A stretch of DNA of 64,000 nucleotides from contig JBBSFH010000002.1 of assembly GCA_038238915.1 (NCBI GenBank), forward strand, positions 62,001-126,000. Reading direction: 5' to 3'. This document shows, in pieces, positions 1 through 7,610 of the stretch; position 1 is the first letter of the stretch; each line of letters begins with the position of its first letter. The position numbers and the translations under genes were made by a program. The notes under the pieces are model-generated. The model was not told the origin of the DNA. It worked only from the letters and a program-made list of their open reading frames with translations, and made no database searches. Source of the DNA: JAVVHE01 sp038238915. Lineage in GTDB: Bacteria; Pseudomonadota; Alphaproteobacteria; Sphingomonadales; Sphingomonadaceae.

Positions 1-179
1 GCGGTGACGAAGACAATCTGCTCGATACCCGCCGCCAGCGCTTCCTCGACTGCATATTGGATCAGCGGCTTATCGACGACGGGCAGCATCTCCTTGGGGA
101 TCGCCTTGGTGGCGGGAAGGAAGCGCGTGCCTAGCCCGCCTACGGGGAACACGGCGGTGCGGACGGGGGGGCGAGCCAT
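1..179 (-). CDS. galU: UTP-glucose-1-phosphate uridylyltransferase, 5' end only
   Basis: The first 59 residues of a GalU-type nucleotidyltransferase read out of the window on the minus strand from ATG at 179. Visible are the nucleotide-binding signature GGLGTRFLPATK at about residues 14-25, then IPKEMLPVVDKPLIQYAVEEA, which is the family's conserved start. Family knowledge: the enzyme makes UDP-glucose from UTP and glucose-1-phosphate in the cytoplasm, feeding surface polysaccharide synthesis. It is divergent from rpsT. The rest of the gene lies outside the window, so catalytic completeness cannot be judged. Confidence 0.93.
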   Translation of the reverse strand, partial: MARPPVRTAVFPVGGLGTRFLPATKAIPKEMLPVVDKPLIQYAVEEALAAGIEQIVFVT

Positions 180-333
180 GGCTGCCATCCTCTCGCAAGC
201 GCGGCGATCGAGCAAGCGGCGCGTGCCGGTCTTGACTTCGGGCTGGTGGCGCTGCACTGCACGCGGCTTACGAGACGCGCCCCCGGTGCGTGGCGCGCCG
301 GTGCGCGCGTTCGTGAACCAGCTCCGAGGACCG

Positions 334-597
334 ATGGCCAATACTCCCCAGGCGCGCAAGCGCATCCGCCGCAATAACGCCCGTGCCGAGATTAACGGCG
401 CTCGCGTCAGCCGCATTCGCACGTTCGTCAAGAAGGTCGAGTCGGCGCTCGAGTCGGGCACTGCCGAGCAGGCCGTTACGGCGATGCGGCTGGCGGAGCC
501 TGAATTGATGCGCGGCGTCTCAAAAGGCGTGATGCATAAAAACACTGCGGCGCGGAAAATTTCGCGGCTGACCAAGCGGATCGCGAAGCTGGGGTAA
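334..597 (+). CDS. rpsT: 30S ribosomal protein S20
   Basis: An 87-residue basic protein, the usual S20 length. It starts MANTPQARKRIRRNNARAE, the canonical S20 N-terminus, and ends with an Arg/Lys-rich helix (KNTAARKISRLTKRIAKLG). S20 binds 16S rRNA early in 30S assembly. The ATG at 334 is chosen because the open frame upstream has no S20 character and a GAGGA element sits 4 bases before this ATG. An intrinsic terminator follows directly, so it is probably monocistronic. rpsT just upstream of dnaA is a familiar arrangement in alphaproteobacteria. Confidence 0.97.
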   Translation: MANTPQARKRIRRNNARAEINGARVSRIRTFVKKVESALESGTAEQAVTAMRLAEPELMRGVSKGVMHKNTAARKISRLTKRIAKLG

Positions 598-623
598 CGG
601 CAGCAAATCCATGAAACGGTGGT

Positions 624-654
624 AAAAAGAGCGGCTTTCAGCCGCTCTTTTTTT
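624..654 (+). terminator. Intrinsic terminator of rpsT
   Basis: Inverted repeat AAAAAGAGCGGC / GCCGCTCTTTTT with a TTTCA loop, followed by a run of seven T. It lies 27 bases after the rpsT stop codon. This is a canonical Rho-independent terminator that separates rpsT from dnaA. Confidence 0.93.
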
Positions 655-1175
655 GTTCGCTGCTTATGTCCGACTCGGTGGGAATCGAGTCGGGTTGTCA
701 CACAGACGTCACAAAACCGCAAAAAACCGACGATTTGGCGGTGGACGGCAGAGGTTCGTGTCAAACGCTTTATTTGTGCGAGTGAAATTATTGCGCCTTG
801 CCCGCGCGTCTCGCTCAAGTCTAAAACTCTGCCACGTCGAGAGCGAATCGCTCCGGCGGAGGTAAGGTAGCCAATTCGAAGACCGAGCAGGTATTCGGCG
901 TGGGTAGAGGGCAGGGCGCGGCGATTACGTCGCATTCAAACTGGAGGAGAGCGCTTGGTGACTAGCGTTGTGACTGGCATTGGGATCAGTATCGTTACGA
1001 TTACGAAGATCGTTACGTGCGCAAATGGGGATGCCGAGTTCCGTCATGATGTTCATCGGTTGCGCCGCGGTCGGCTGCGTCCGCCGGAGCGGTCGCGTTA
1101 GGCTGCCCGCGCTCTCGTAAGCGGACGCCCCCGCGCGTCGCTCCCCTTTCAATCAAAGGTCTGGACGCCGTCCCC
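655..1175. other. dnaA upstream region, non-coding
   Basis: About 520 bases between the rpsT terminator and dnaA, without a convincing gene. The part around 690-850 is less GC-rich than its surroundings. At 988-1018 there are two copies of ATCGTTACG about 20 bases apart. The region presumably holds the dnaA promoter. I found no clean DnaA boxes (TTATCCACA-like) and no CtrA-type TTAA-N7-TTAA site, so I do not call it an origin. Confidence 0.5.
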
Positions 1176-2567
1176 ATGGCAACATCATTTTCGCCGGCTC
1201 CCGGCCACACGTCTCCCGTCGCGATTCCAGCGCACCACAAGCAGCATTGGGCTGCGATCCGTGCCCAGATGCGCGACGAATTCGGTGAGCGCACCTTTGC
1301 AAGCTGGCTCGAGCCGCTGATGCTGGCGGGGGCCGAGGGGAGCGAGATCGTGATGGCGCTGCCCACGCATTTTACCTGCGAGTGGGTGCGCAACAACTTC
1401 CTCGAGCGCCTGCGCGGGCTGTGGACCGCAGCACTTCCCGAAGTCCGCAGCGTACGCCTCGTGGTCCGCGCGGCGCAGCCGGGGATGGCTGCCGTGCGGC
1501 TTGCCGCGCCCCCCGTCATTCCGCAGCCCACTGCGCTCGCCGATGCTCCGGGGCTTGAGCCGCGGCTGCGCTTCGAGCGTTTCATCGTCGGCAAATCGAA
1601 CGAGGTCGCCTACGGCGCGGCGCGCGCGCTCGGCGAGGGCGAGGCGGTCAACTTCAATCCGCTGTTCCTCCATGGGCCCACGGGGCTGGGCAAGACGCAC
1701 CTGATGCACGCGATCGGCTGGGAGACGCTCCGGCGTCGCCCTGACGCGAAGGTCGCTTACATGTCCGCCGAGCGCTTCATGGTCGAGTTCTTGGCGGCAA
1801 TCCGCGCGAAGGAGACGATCGCATTCAAACAGCGCCTGCGCGCGCTCGATCTCCTGCTGCTCGATGATGTGCAGTTCATCGCGGGCAAGGATTCGACGCA
1901 GGAAGAGTTCTTCCACACGCTGAACGAACTGATTTCCTCCGGTCGGCAGGTGGTGATCAGCGCGGACAGGGGCCCGCAGGATCTGTCGGGCCTGCAGGAC
2001 CGCATCCTCTCGCGGCTGGCGGGCGGGCTGGTCGCGGATATCGATGTGGCGGACTACGAGCTGCGGCTGAACGTCCTCCACGCCAAGTTGAGCCAACTCC
2101 CCGAGATCGCCTGCCCTTCGGACGTTCTCGAATTTCTCGCGCGGCGGATCACGTCTAACGTGCGCGAACTCGAAGGCGCGCTCACCCGCGTTGCCGCTTA
2201 TGCAACGCTGAGCGCGCGCGCGATCACGCTCGATACGACGCGCGCGGTGCTCGCCGATCAGTTGCGCGCGCATGATCGCCGCATCACGATCGACGAAATC
2301 CAGCGCAAGACGGCGGATTATTATGGCCTCAAGCTTGCCGACATGCTCTCGCCGCGCCGCGCGCGCGAGGTTGCCCGGCCGCGTCAGGTGGCGATGTATC
2401 TGGCGAAGAAACTCACCCCGCGCTCGTTGCCCGAAATCGGGCGGCGCTTTGGCGGACGCGATCACACGACGGTGATGCACGGCGTCAAGCGCATCGAGGA
2501 GCTGCGCGTGGCGGATACCGAGCTGAATGGCGATGTCGCCAAGCTGTTGCGCGCGTTCGAGGGGTAG
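1176..2567 (+). CDS. dnaA: Chromosomal replication initiator protein DnaA
   Basis: 463 residues, normal for DnaA. Domain I is at about residues 20-95 (QHWAAIRAQMRDEFGERTF). A short linker leads to the AAA+ core: Walker A GPTGLGKTH at 167-175, Walker B LLLLDDVQFIAGK near 225-237. The C-terminal domain IV carries the DnaA signature in GRDHTTVMHGVKRIEEL. It binds origin DnaA boxes and opens the duplex in its ATP form. Start ATG 1176 fits the family N-terminus, though the ribosome-binding site is weak. A same-length open frame on the opposite strand is a GC artefact. Confidence 0.98.
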   Translation: MATSFSPAPGHTSPVAIPAHHKQHWAAIRAQMRDEFGERTFASWLEPLMLAGAEGSEIVMALPTHFTCEWVRNNFLERLRGLWTAALPEVRSVRLVVRAAQPGMAAVRLAAPPVIPQPTALADAPGLEPRLRFERFIVGKSNEVAYGAARALGEGEAVNFNPLFLHGPTGLGKTHLMHAIGWETLRRRPDAKVAYMSAERFMVEFLAAIRAKETIAFKQRLRALDLLLLDDVQFIAGKDSTQEEFFHTLNELISSGRQVVISADRGPQDLSGLQDRILSRLAGGLVADIDVADYELRLNVLHAKLSQLPEIACPSDVLEFLARRITSNVRELEGALTRVAAYATLSARAITLDTTRAVLADQLRAHDRRITIDEIQRKTADYYGLKLADMLSPRRAREVARPRQVAMYLAKKLTPRSLPEIGRRFGGRDHTTVMHGVKRIEELRVADTELNGDVAKLLRAFEG

Positions 2568-2607
2568 GGCGTGGGTGGAATGGTCCGGAGGTAACGAACA
2601 ACCCGGC

Positions 2608-3048
2608 CTAAACCTCACGGTCCTCGAGGATGTGGAACTCGAGCTCCCCCGCCTCCTCCTCGCTCACCGTCCAGCCGCGCGTGCTCATTCCCGCCTGGTG
2701 CACACTCTCGGGATCGCCGCTCACCAGCGGGTGCCAGTCCGCGAGGCCTTCGCCGCGATGGAGACGCATGTAGGCGCAACTCTCCGGCAGCCAGTCGATC
2801 GTAGCGAGCTTGCCGGGAGTCAGCCGCACACATTCCGGCACGCGCGCCTTCCTGCCTGCATAATCGGTGCAGCGTGCGGTGAAGCCATCGAGCAGTTTGC
2901 ACGCGACGTTGGTAGGAAATACCTCGCCGGTCACCTCGTCTTCAAGCTTGTTGACGCAGCATTTGCCGCAGCCATCGCACAGGCTCTCCCACTGCGACCG
3001 CGTCATCGCCCGCATCGGGACGGTCTCCCAGAAGCGATCAGCGGACAT
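2608..3048 (-). CDS. YcgN-family cysteine cluster protein
   Basis: 146 residues from ATG 3048. It contains the CDGCGKCC cluster near residue 25, further Cys at about 49, 61 and 70, and the LTPGKLATIDWLPESCAYMRL core typical of the YcgN/UPF0260 family. The family is thought to bind a metal or Fe-S cluster (YkgJ-like CxxCxxCC). Its role is unknown. It overlaps the end of the SCO gene by 11 bases, so the two are probably co-transcribed and translationally coupled. The shared context hints at metal or redox homeostasis, but that is inference. Confidence 0.9.
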   Translation of the reverse strand: MSADRFWETVPMRAMTRSQWESLCDGCGKCCVNKLEDEVTGEVFPTNVACKLLDGFTARCTDYAGRKARVPECVRLTPGKLATIDWLPESCAYMRLHRGEGLADWHPLVSGDPESVHQAGMSTRGWTVSEEEAGELEFHILEDREV

Positions 3049-3667
3049 AGCGGGCCAACGCCTCGGTGACCTGCGCGGGCGCCTGGTCGCTCGTGAAAAA
3101 GGCGATCGGTGCACCCGAAGGGCCCATCAGGTAGGTGATCGCGGTGTGGTCCATCAGATAGCCCGCCGCGCCCGCGCCCTCTGTGCGCTTGCTGGCATAG
3201 ACTCTGTAGGCCGCGCCCGCGCGGCGGACCGCATCGGCGGGGCCGGTCAGGCCGATCAGGCGGGGCGGGAAGTTCGCCACATATTGCTTGAGGATGGGGG
3301 GCGTATCGCGCTGCGGGTCCACTGTAATGAAGATCGGCTGCACTTTCGCCGCGGTGTCTGCGTCCAGCGCGCGCAGCGCAGCGGCATTGCGCGCCAGATC
3401 CGTGGGGCAGACGTCCGGGCAGAACGTATAGCCGAAATAGATCAACCGATAGCGTCCGGTGAAATCGCGGTCGGTGACAGCATGTCCGTCCTGATCCACA
3501 AGCGCGAACGGTCCGCCGATCCCCGATCCCGCAAGCGGTCCCTCCGGCCTGCTGCTGCGGTGCGCGGCCCATAGCGCCGCTCCGCCAATCAGGAGAAGCG
3601 CGATCAGTGCCGCCGCGACCCGCATCGCCCTCCGGCCACTAAAACCTGTGTTCATTTGTCCTACCAT
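3038..3667 (-). CDS. SCO1/SenC/PrrC-type copper protein
   Basis: 209 residues with one N-terminal membrane anchor (about residues 15-35) and a thioredoxin-fold domain in the periplasm. The copper-binding set is present: CPDVC in GYTFCPDVCPTDL and the distal His in MDHTAITYLM. The family delivers copper to the CuA site of cytochrome c oxidase. ATG at 3667 has an AAGGA upstream, and ATG 3655 is an alternative. It is divergent from the ankyrin-regB-regA genes. SenC/PrrC homologues sit beside RegBA/PrrBA in Rhodobacter, so this linkage is conserved. Confidence 0.93.
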   Translation of the reverse strand: MVGQMNTGFSGRRAMRVAAALIALLLIGGAALWAAHRSSRPEGPLAGSGIGGPFALVDQDGHAVTDRDFTGRYRLIYFGYTFCPDVCPTDLARNAAALRALDADTAAKVQPIFITVDPQRDTPPILKQYVANFPPRLIGLTGPADAVRRAGAAYRVYASKRTEGAGAAGYLMDHTAITYLMGPSGAPIAFFTSDQAPAQVTEALARYVR

Positions 3668-3720
3668 CTGCGTCCTTTATGGGAGTTGCTCACGAAGCAC
3701 GACAAGTGGAGACGAGGATC

Positions 3721-4362
3721 ATGCGCGCATTAAAGGCAGGGATAGCGGCGGCGCTTCTGATTGGCGGGGCTCCCGCGAGCGCGCAGATCGGCGGGGACAG
3801 TTTCCAGTTCATCAAGGCGGTCAAGGACCGCGACGTGTTGAAGGCGCGCGAAATCATCGATCATCCGGGGTCCACGATCGTCAACGCCAAGGACGGGGAA
3901 ACCGGCGCGACCGGGCTGCATCTGGTGACGCGCGACCGCGATCTGGGCTGGATGCAATTCCTGCTTCAGGAAGGTGCGGACCCCGATGGGCGCGACCGCG
4001 ATGGGGCCACCGCGCTTATCATCGCGGCCGATCAACATTTTCTCGATGGAGCGAAGTTGCTGCTCGCGGTGCGCGCGCAGGTCGATGCCGCCAATCGCAG
4101 CGGTGAGACTGCGCTGATCCGGGCGGTCCAGGGCCATGATACCGCGATGACGCGCCTGCTCGTCGAAAACGGGGCCAATCCGGACAAGACCGACAATGTC
4201 GCCGGGCAGAGCGCGCGCGATTATGCCAAGGCCGATCGGCGCTCCTCGATGATCGCGCGCATCCTCGATGAAGTGAAGCCGTCGGGCGCAGCGCCCGGTT
4301 CGGCGGCGAGTTTCACGTTGAAGCCCAAGACGCAGGCCAGCTCGCCTCCGCCCAAGCCCTGA
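3721..4362 (+). CDS. Exported ankyrin-repeat protein
   Basis: 213 residues. A signal peptide (MRALKAGIAAALLIGGAPASAQ) predicts export. Three to four ankyrin-like repeats follow, for example GATGLHLVTRDRDLGWMQFLL, DGATALIIAADQHFLDGAKLLL and GETALIRAVQGHDTAMTRLLV. A proline-rich tail ends the protein. Ankyrin repeats bind proteins; no enzyme domain is seen. ATG 3721 is chosen because it begins the signal peptide and has a GAGGA upstream. The regB-type kinase starts 14 bases later, so it is likely the first gene of that operon. Its function is unknown. Confidence 0.88.
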   Translation: MRALKAGIAAALLIGGAPASAQIGGDSFQFIKAVKDRDVLKAREIIDHPGSTIVNAKDGETGATGLHLVTRDRDLGWMQFLLQEGADPDGRDRDGATALIIAADQHFLDGAKLLLAVRAQVDAANRSGETALIRAVQGHDTAMTRLLVENGANPDKTDNVAGQSARDYAKADRRSSMIARILDEVKPSGAAPGSAASFTLKPKTQASSPPPKP

Positions 4363-4375
4363 AAACGCCCGCATC

Positions 4376-5686
4376 ATGCCCCTGACCCGTCCGATCGTCG
4401 CCGCTGCGCTGGCACAACCCGGGGTGCGTGTGCGCACGCTGGTGCGACTGCGCTGGACCGCGATATTCGGGCAACTGCTCACGATCGCTGCCACCGCGCG
4501 ATTGTTCGATTACCCGCTTCCGGTTTCATCCGCGCTTGCGGCGGTGGGCGCTGCGGCGCTGCTGAATGTGGGGCTGGTCGCGCTTTATCCGCGCAACGCA
4601 AGGTTGGTGGGGGGCGAGGCGTTGCTGCACCTCGGCTTCGATCTGGTTCAGCTTGGCGTGCTGCTTTTCCTCACCGGTGGTCTCGCCAACCCCTTTTGCG
4701 TGCTGTTGATCGTGCCGATCACCATATCGGCGACGCTGCTTTCGGCACGCGCGACCGCTGCGCTGCTGGTCGCCGCGCTCGGCATTTTGTTCGCGCTGTG
4801 GAACTGGGCCTTGCCGCTGCCGTGGGTGGGGCACCCGATTTTTCTACCGCCGCTCTATCGGCTGGGCATCCTCATGGGCCTGTTGATGGCGATGATCTTC
4901 CTCTCGATCTACGCGTGGCAGGTCTCGGCAGAGGGACGTCGGCGGCAACTGGCGCTGATCGCCACGCAGAGCGCACTCGAACGCGAATCGAAGATGTCCG
5001 CGCTCGGCAGCCTTGCCGCCGCCGCCGCGCATGAGCTGGGCGGCCCGCTCGGCACGATCACGCTGATCGCGCGCGATCTCGAGGCGGCGCTGCAGAACGA
5101 TCCCGTGCATGGCGCGGACGTCCGGTTGCTGGTGGCGGAGGCGAAGCGCTCGCGCGACATCCTTGTTGGCATCGCCAGTCGTGCCGAGGCCGAAGACCCG
5201 TTCCCGCGCGTGACGATTCCAGCACTGCTGATCGAGGCGGCCGGCGAAGGATCCCCGGTCTCGGTCGAAGTTGCGGACGCGCTGCTGAGCGCACGCGTCG
5301 CGCGCTCGCCCGAGATGCTGCACGGGCTTGCCAATCTGATCGACAACGCGCGTCGCCATGCGCACGGCCGCGTCGCGCTCACGGCGGTCCCGCTGGGCGA
5401 GGTCGTCGAGTTCGCGGTCGAGGACGATGGGCCGGGCTTTCCCGACGATCTCCTGCCGCATCTGGGGGAGCCATTTCTGGGCCCATCGCGCAGCGGCGCG
5501 GGCGGTACGGGGCTCGGCATCTTCATCGCCACCACGCTGCTCGAGCGCACGGGCGGTATGCTTGCCTTTGTCAATTCGCCGCAGGGCGGCGCGCGAGTGG
5601 CGATTCGGTGGCCCAAGCACCATCTCCTCATCGAAACGACCGAGGAAGACCCATGGCCACCGCCGCTGCACTCGCACCCGATCTGA
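4376..5686 (+). CDS. regB: RegB/PrrB/ActS-type redox sensor histidine kinase
   Basis: 436 residues: about six transmembrane helices (residues 25-185), a DHp domain with the phospho-accepting His219 in AAAAHELGGPLGTI, and a HATPase domain with NLIDNARRHA, DDGPGFP and GGTGLGIFIA. The membrane part keeps the ubiquinone-responsive GGxxNPF motif at residues 101-107 (GGLANPF). The redox-active Cys of Rhodobacter RegB, 40 residues after the His in the RCREIL-like segment, is Ser259 here (AKRSRDIL). RegB controls respiration, carbon and nitrogen fixation genes through RegA. It overlaps regA by 34 bases. Confidence 0.94.
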   Translation: MPLTRPIVAAALAQPGVRVRTLVRLRWTAIFGQLLTIAATARLFDYPLPVSSALAAVGAAALLNVGLVALYPRNARLVGGEALLHLGFDLVQLGVLLFLTGGLANPFCVLLIVPITISATLLSARATAALLVAALGILFALWNWALPLPWVGHPIFLPPLYRLGILMGLLMAMIFLSIYAWQVSAEGRRRQLALIATQSALERESKMSALGSLAAAAAHELGGPLGTITLIARDLEAALQNDPVHGADVRLLVAEAKRSRDILVGIASRAEAEDPFPRVTIPALLIEAAGEGSPVSVEVADALLSARVARSPEMLHGLANLIDNARRHAHGRVALTAVPLGEVVEFAVEDDGPGFPDDLLPHLGEPFLGPSRSGAGGTGLGIFIATTLLERTGGMLAFVNSPQGGARVAIRWPKHHLLIETTEEDPWPPPLHSHPI

Positions 5687-6216
5687 GCATCGATCACGCA
5701 CCGTTACTGCTGGTGGAAGACGACGTATCCTTCCGCCAGCGACTCGCCGTTACGCTCGAACGGCGCGGCTTCGAAGTAGGTCAGGCGAGTGGGCTCGCCG
5801 AAGCGCGAGCGGTGGTGGCGTCGCTGCATCCCGATTACGCGGTTCTCGACATGCGGCTTACCGATGGCAACGGGCTCGATCTCGTCGCCGAACTGCGCGC
5901 GCACAATCCCTCGATCCGCATTGTCGTGCTGACCGGCTACGGCAACCTCGCCACCGCAGTCGCCGCAGTAAAGGCCGGTGCGATCGATTATCTCGCCAAG
6001 CCCGCCGATCCCGAAGACATCGTCAAGGCACTGACGGCGGAGCCGGACGCCAAGCCACTTCCGCCCGAAGAGCCGATGAGCGCGGACCGCGTTCGCTGGG
6101 AGCATATTCAGCGCGTGTACGAACTGTGCAACCGCAACGTCAGCGAGACCGCGCGCCGCCTCAAGATGCACCGGCGCACGCTGCAGCGGATTTTGGCGAA
6201 GCGTTCGCCGAGGTAG
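5653..6216 (+). CDS. regA: RegA/PrrA/ActR-type response regulator
   Basis: 187 residues. The receiver domain has an acidic pair in LLLVEDDVSFRQR, phospho-acceptor Asp in YAVLDMRLTDGNGL, and the conserved Thr and Lys (VLTGYGN, YLAKPADPEDI). After a proline-bearing linker comes the Fis-type helix-turn-helix (VSETARRLKMHRRTLQRIL), essentially the invariant RegA recognition helix. ATG 5653 has a GAGGAAG upstream and lies inside the regB 3' end, in another frame, suggesting coupled translation. It is the cognate partner of the kinase. Confidence 0.95.
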   Translation: MATAAALAPDLSIDHAPLLLVEDDVSFRQRLAVTLERRGFEVGQASGLAEARAVVASLHPDYAVLDMRLTDGNGLDLVAELRAHNPSIRIVVLTGYGNLATAVAAVKAGAIDYLAKPADPEDIVKALTAEPDAKPLPPEEPMSADRVRWEHIQRVYELCNRNVSETARRLKMHRRTLQRILAKRSPR

Positions 6217-6304
6217 AGCCGTCGCTCGGCGCTGAGTATTCGGCCAACGGTCGCTTTGTCGCAGCGCGCGCACTCCGGTAATGGCGGTTCGCTAGCCCGG
6301 AGCA

Positions 6305-7318
6305 TTGACGATTCACGATACGCTCGAAGCGACCCGCACGCCTGCCGTCGCTACGGGTGTCGCCACCGCACGTCGGCAGGGCATCGCCATCGGCGAGTTC
6401 CAGATTCATCGCGGCCGCGTGACGTTGCGCAAGACGGGAAATTCGGCTGCGATCGATCGGCGGTTGATAATCGAGCTTCTGGTATGGTGGCGCTTCCAGC
6501 TATGCATCCGCGTGATTGGTGCATGGGTACGCCTTTCGCGCCGCAGCGCGCCGACGATCTGGTTCACGCCACATCGTCCGCATTCGCGCTACATGGTTCA
6601 GGCTGCCGCGATTGTTGACGGGATGCGCACCGCGCGGACGCCGGACGAGGCGGACGTGGCATTCGCCTTCGATGACGCGACGGTGGCCGCACCGCCCAGC
6701 GCGCAATGCCTGCCCGCGCTAAATTTCGGCTGCACGGATATAAGCAAAAGCCGCGTGGCCACGATGTTCGAGGTCGCGTTCGGCTATCCGCTGGCGATCG
6801 ATCCGCACAATTGGCCGGATGAAGCGGTCGAAAAATCGGAAGCGAACGGAGCGCATGATGGCCAGATCGTGCAATGCCCGGTCGTGCCGCGTCAGGGCCG
6901 GACCTATCAGCGGATGATCGATACCGTGCGCGCGGACGGTTTTGCCTATGATCTGCGCACGCATGTGATCGATCATCGGCCGGTGATCGTCTGGGAAAAA
7001 CAGCGCGCCGCCGATCGGCGCTTCCTCCCGCCAAACATCTCGGTGCGCGCGCTCGATCCCGCAGCCGTGTTTTCGGATGGCGAGATCGCTGCCATCGGTA
7101 ATTTCACACGGGCGATGGGCGCCGACTGGTGTGGGCTGGATATTCTGCGCGACCGCGACGGGCGCATCTACGTGGTTGATCTGAACAAAACCGACGCGGG
7201 GCCGATCATCGCCTTGCCGCTGCGCGCCCAGCTGGCGGGGACGTTGCGGCTGGCGCGCGCGCTGCGGGCGATGATCGAGGCACGGCGAACGGCGTTCGAA
7301 CCATCGGCGCCCCACTGA
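6305..7318 (+). CDS. ATP-grasp-like conserved hypothetical protein
   Basis: Up to 337 residues if started at TTG 6305. The start is uncertain, and an internal ATG near 6593 is possible. The C-terminal half reads like an ATP-grasp ligase fold: VYQR-like QGRTYQRMIDT, RPVIVWEKQRAADRRF, then GADWCGLDILRDRDGRIYVVDLNKTDAGP, with the D...D.N arrangement of metal-ATP ligands. The earlier motif NFGCTDISKSRVA looks like a conserved family signature. The substrate is unknown. It stands alone after regA, separated by 88 bases, with no recognisable partner. Confidence 0.62.
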   Translation: MTIHDTLEATRTPAVATGVATARRQGIAIGEFQIHRGRVTLRKTGNSAAIDRRLIIELLVWWRFQLCIRVIGAWVRLSRRSAPTIWFTPHRPHSRYMVQAAAIVDGMRTARTPDEADVAFAFDDATVAAPPSAQCLPALNFGCTDISKSRVATMFEVAFGYPLAIDPHNWPDEAVEKSEANGAHDGQIVQCPVVPRQGRTYQRMIDTVRADGFAYDLRTHVIDHRPVIVWEKQRAADRRFLPPNISVRALDPAAVFSDGEIAAIGNFTRAMGADWCGLDILRDRDGRIYVVDLNKTDAGPIIALPLRAQLAGTLRLARALRAMIEARRTAFEPSAPH

Positions 7319-7364
7319 CAGCCGCCCGCGCTGAGGGAAGCATTGGCGATCATATCTCCCGGCG

Positions 7365-7603
7365 GTGCCGTGTCCATCCGTGCTTTCGCGCTTGGTTGTC
7401 CGATCCTTGCCGCAGCCGTTCCCACTGTCACTCTCGCGCGAGACGTCGCGGCGGGCTGCGGAGCGACTGCGCGGGCGGGATCGGCTGCACCTCGTCCAGG
7501 TCGCGGGGTTCGCAGGCGAGCCAAGCCGGGCGCGCGCCACTTCCTGATCTACGACGATCCTGCGGGGTTCGACGCCGCGCTCGACGCCTTCCTCGCGGGC
7601 TGA
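7365..7603 (+). pseudogene. Alpha/beta hydrolase remnant, internally deleted
   Basis: Two pieces of an alpha/beta hydrolase in different frames. The first frame (about 7365-7530) gives RRAAERLRGRDRLHLVQVAG followed by FAGEP, which resembles the N-terminal strand region of such enzymes. Overlapping it, a second frame gives PGARHFLIYDDPAGFDAALD, the usual C-terminus with the catalytic His, ending at a TGA at 7601-7603. The middle, including the nucleophile elbow GxSxG, is missing. I read this as a gene reduced by a large internal deletion. The family call rests on recalled sequence patterns. Confidence 0.6.
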
Positions 7604-7610
7604 CCGCAGC

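Noticed and set aside
655..1175. Chromosome origin next to dnaA
   Set aside because: No TTATCCACA-like boxes or AT-rich unwinding element were found. In alphaproteobacteria the origin is often away from dnaA.
1185..2618. Long open frame opposite dnaA
   Set aside because: Its composition is Arg-rich without domains; it is the expected antisense artefact in GC-rich coding DNA. The same holds for long frames opposite lpdA, leuC, leuA, rarA, cobT and the acyl-CoA dehydrogenase.
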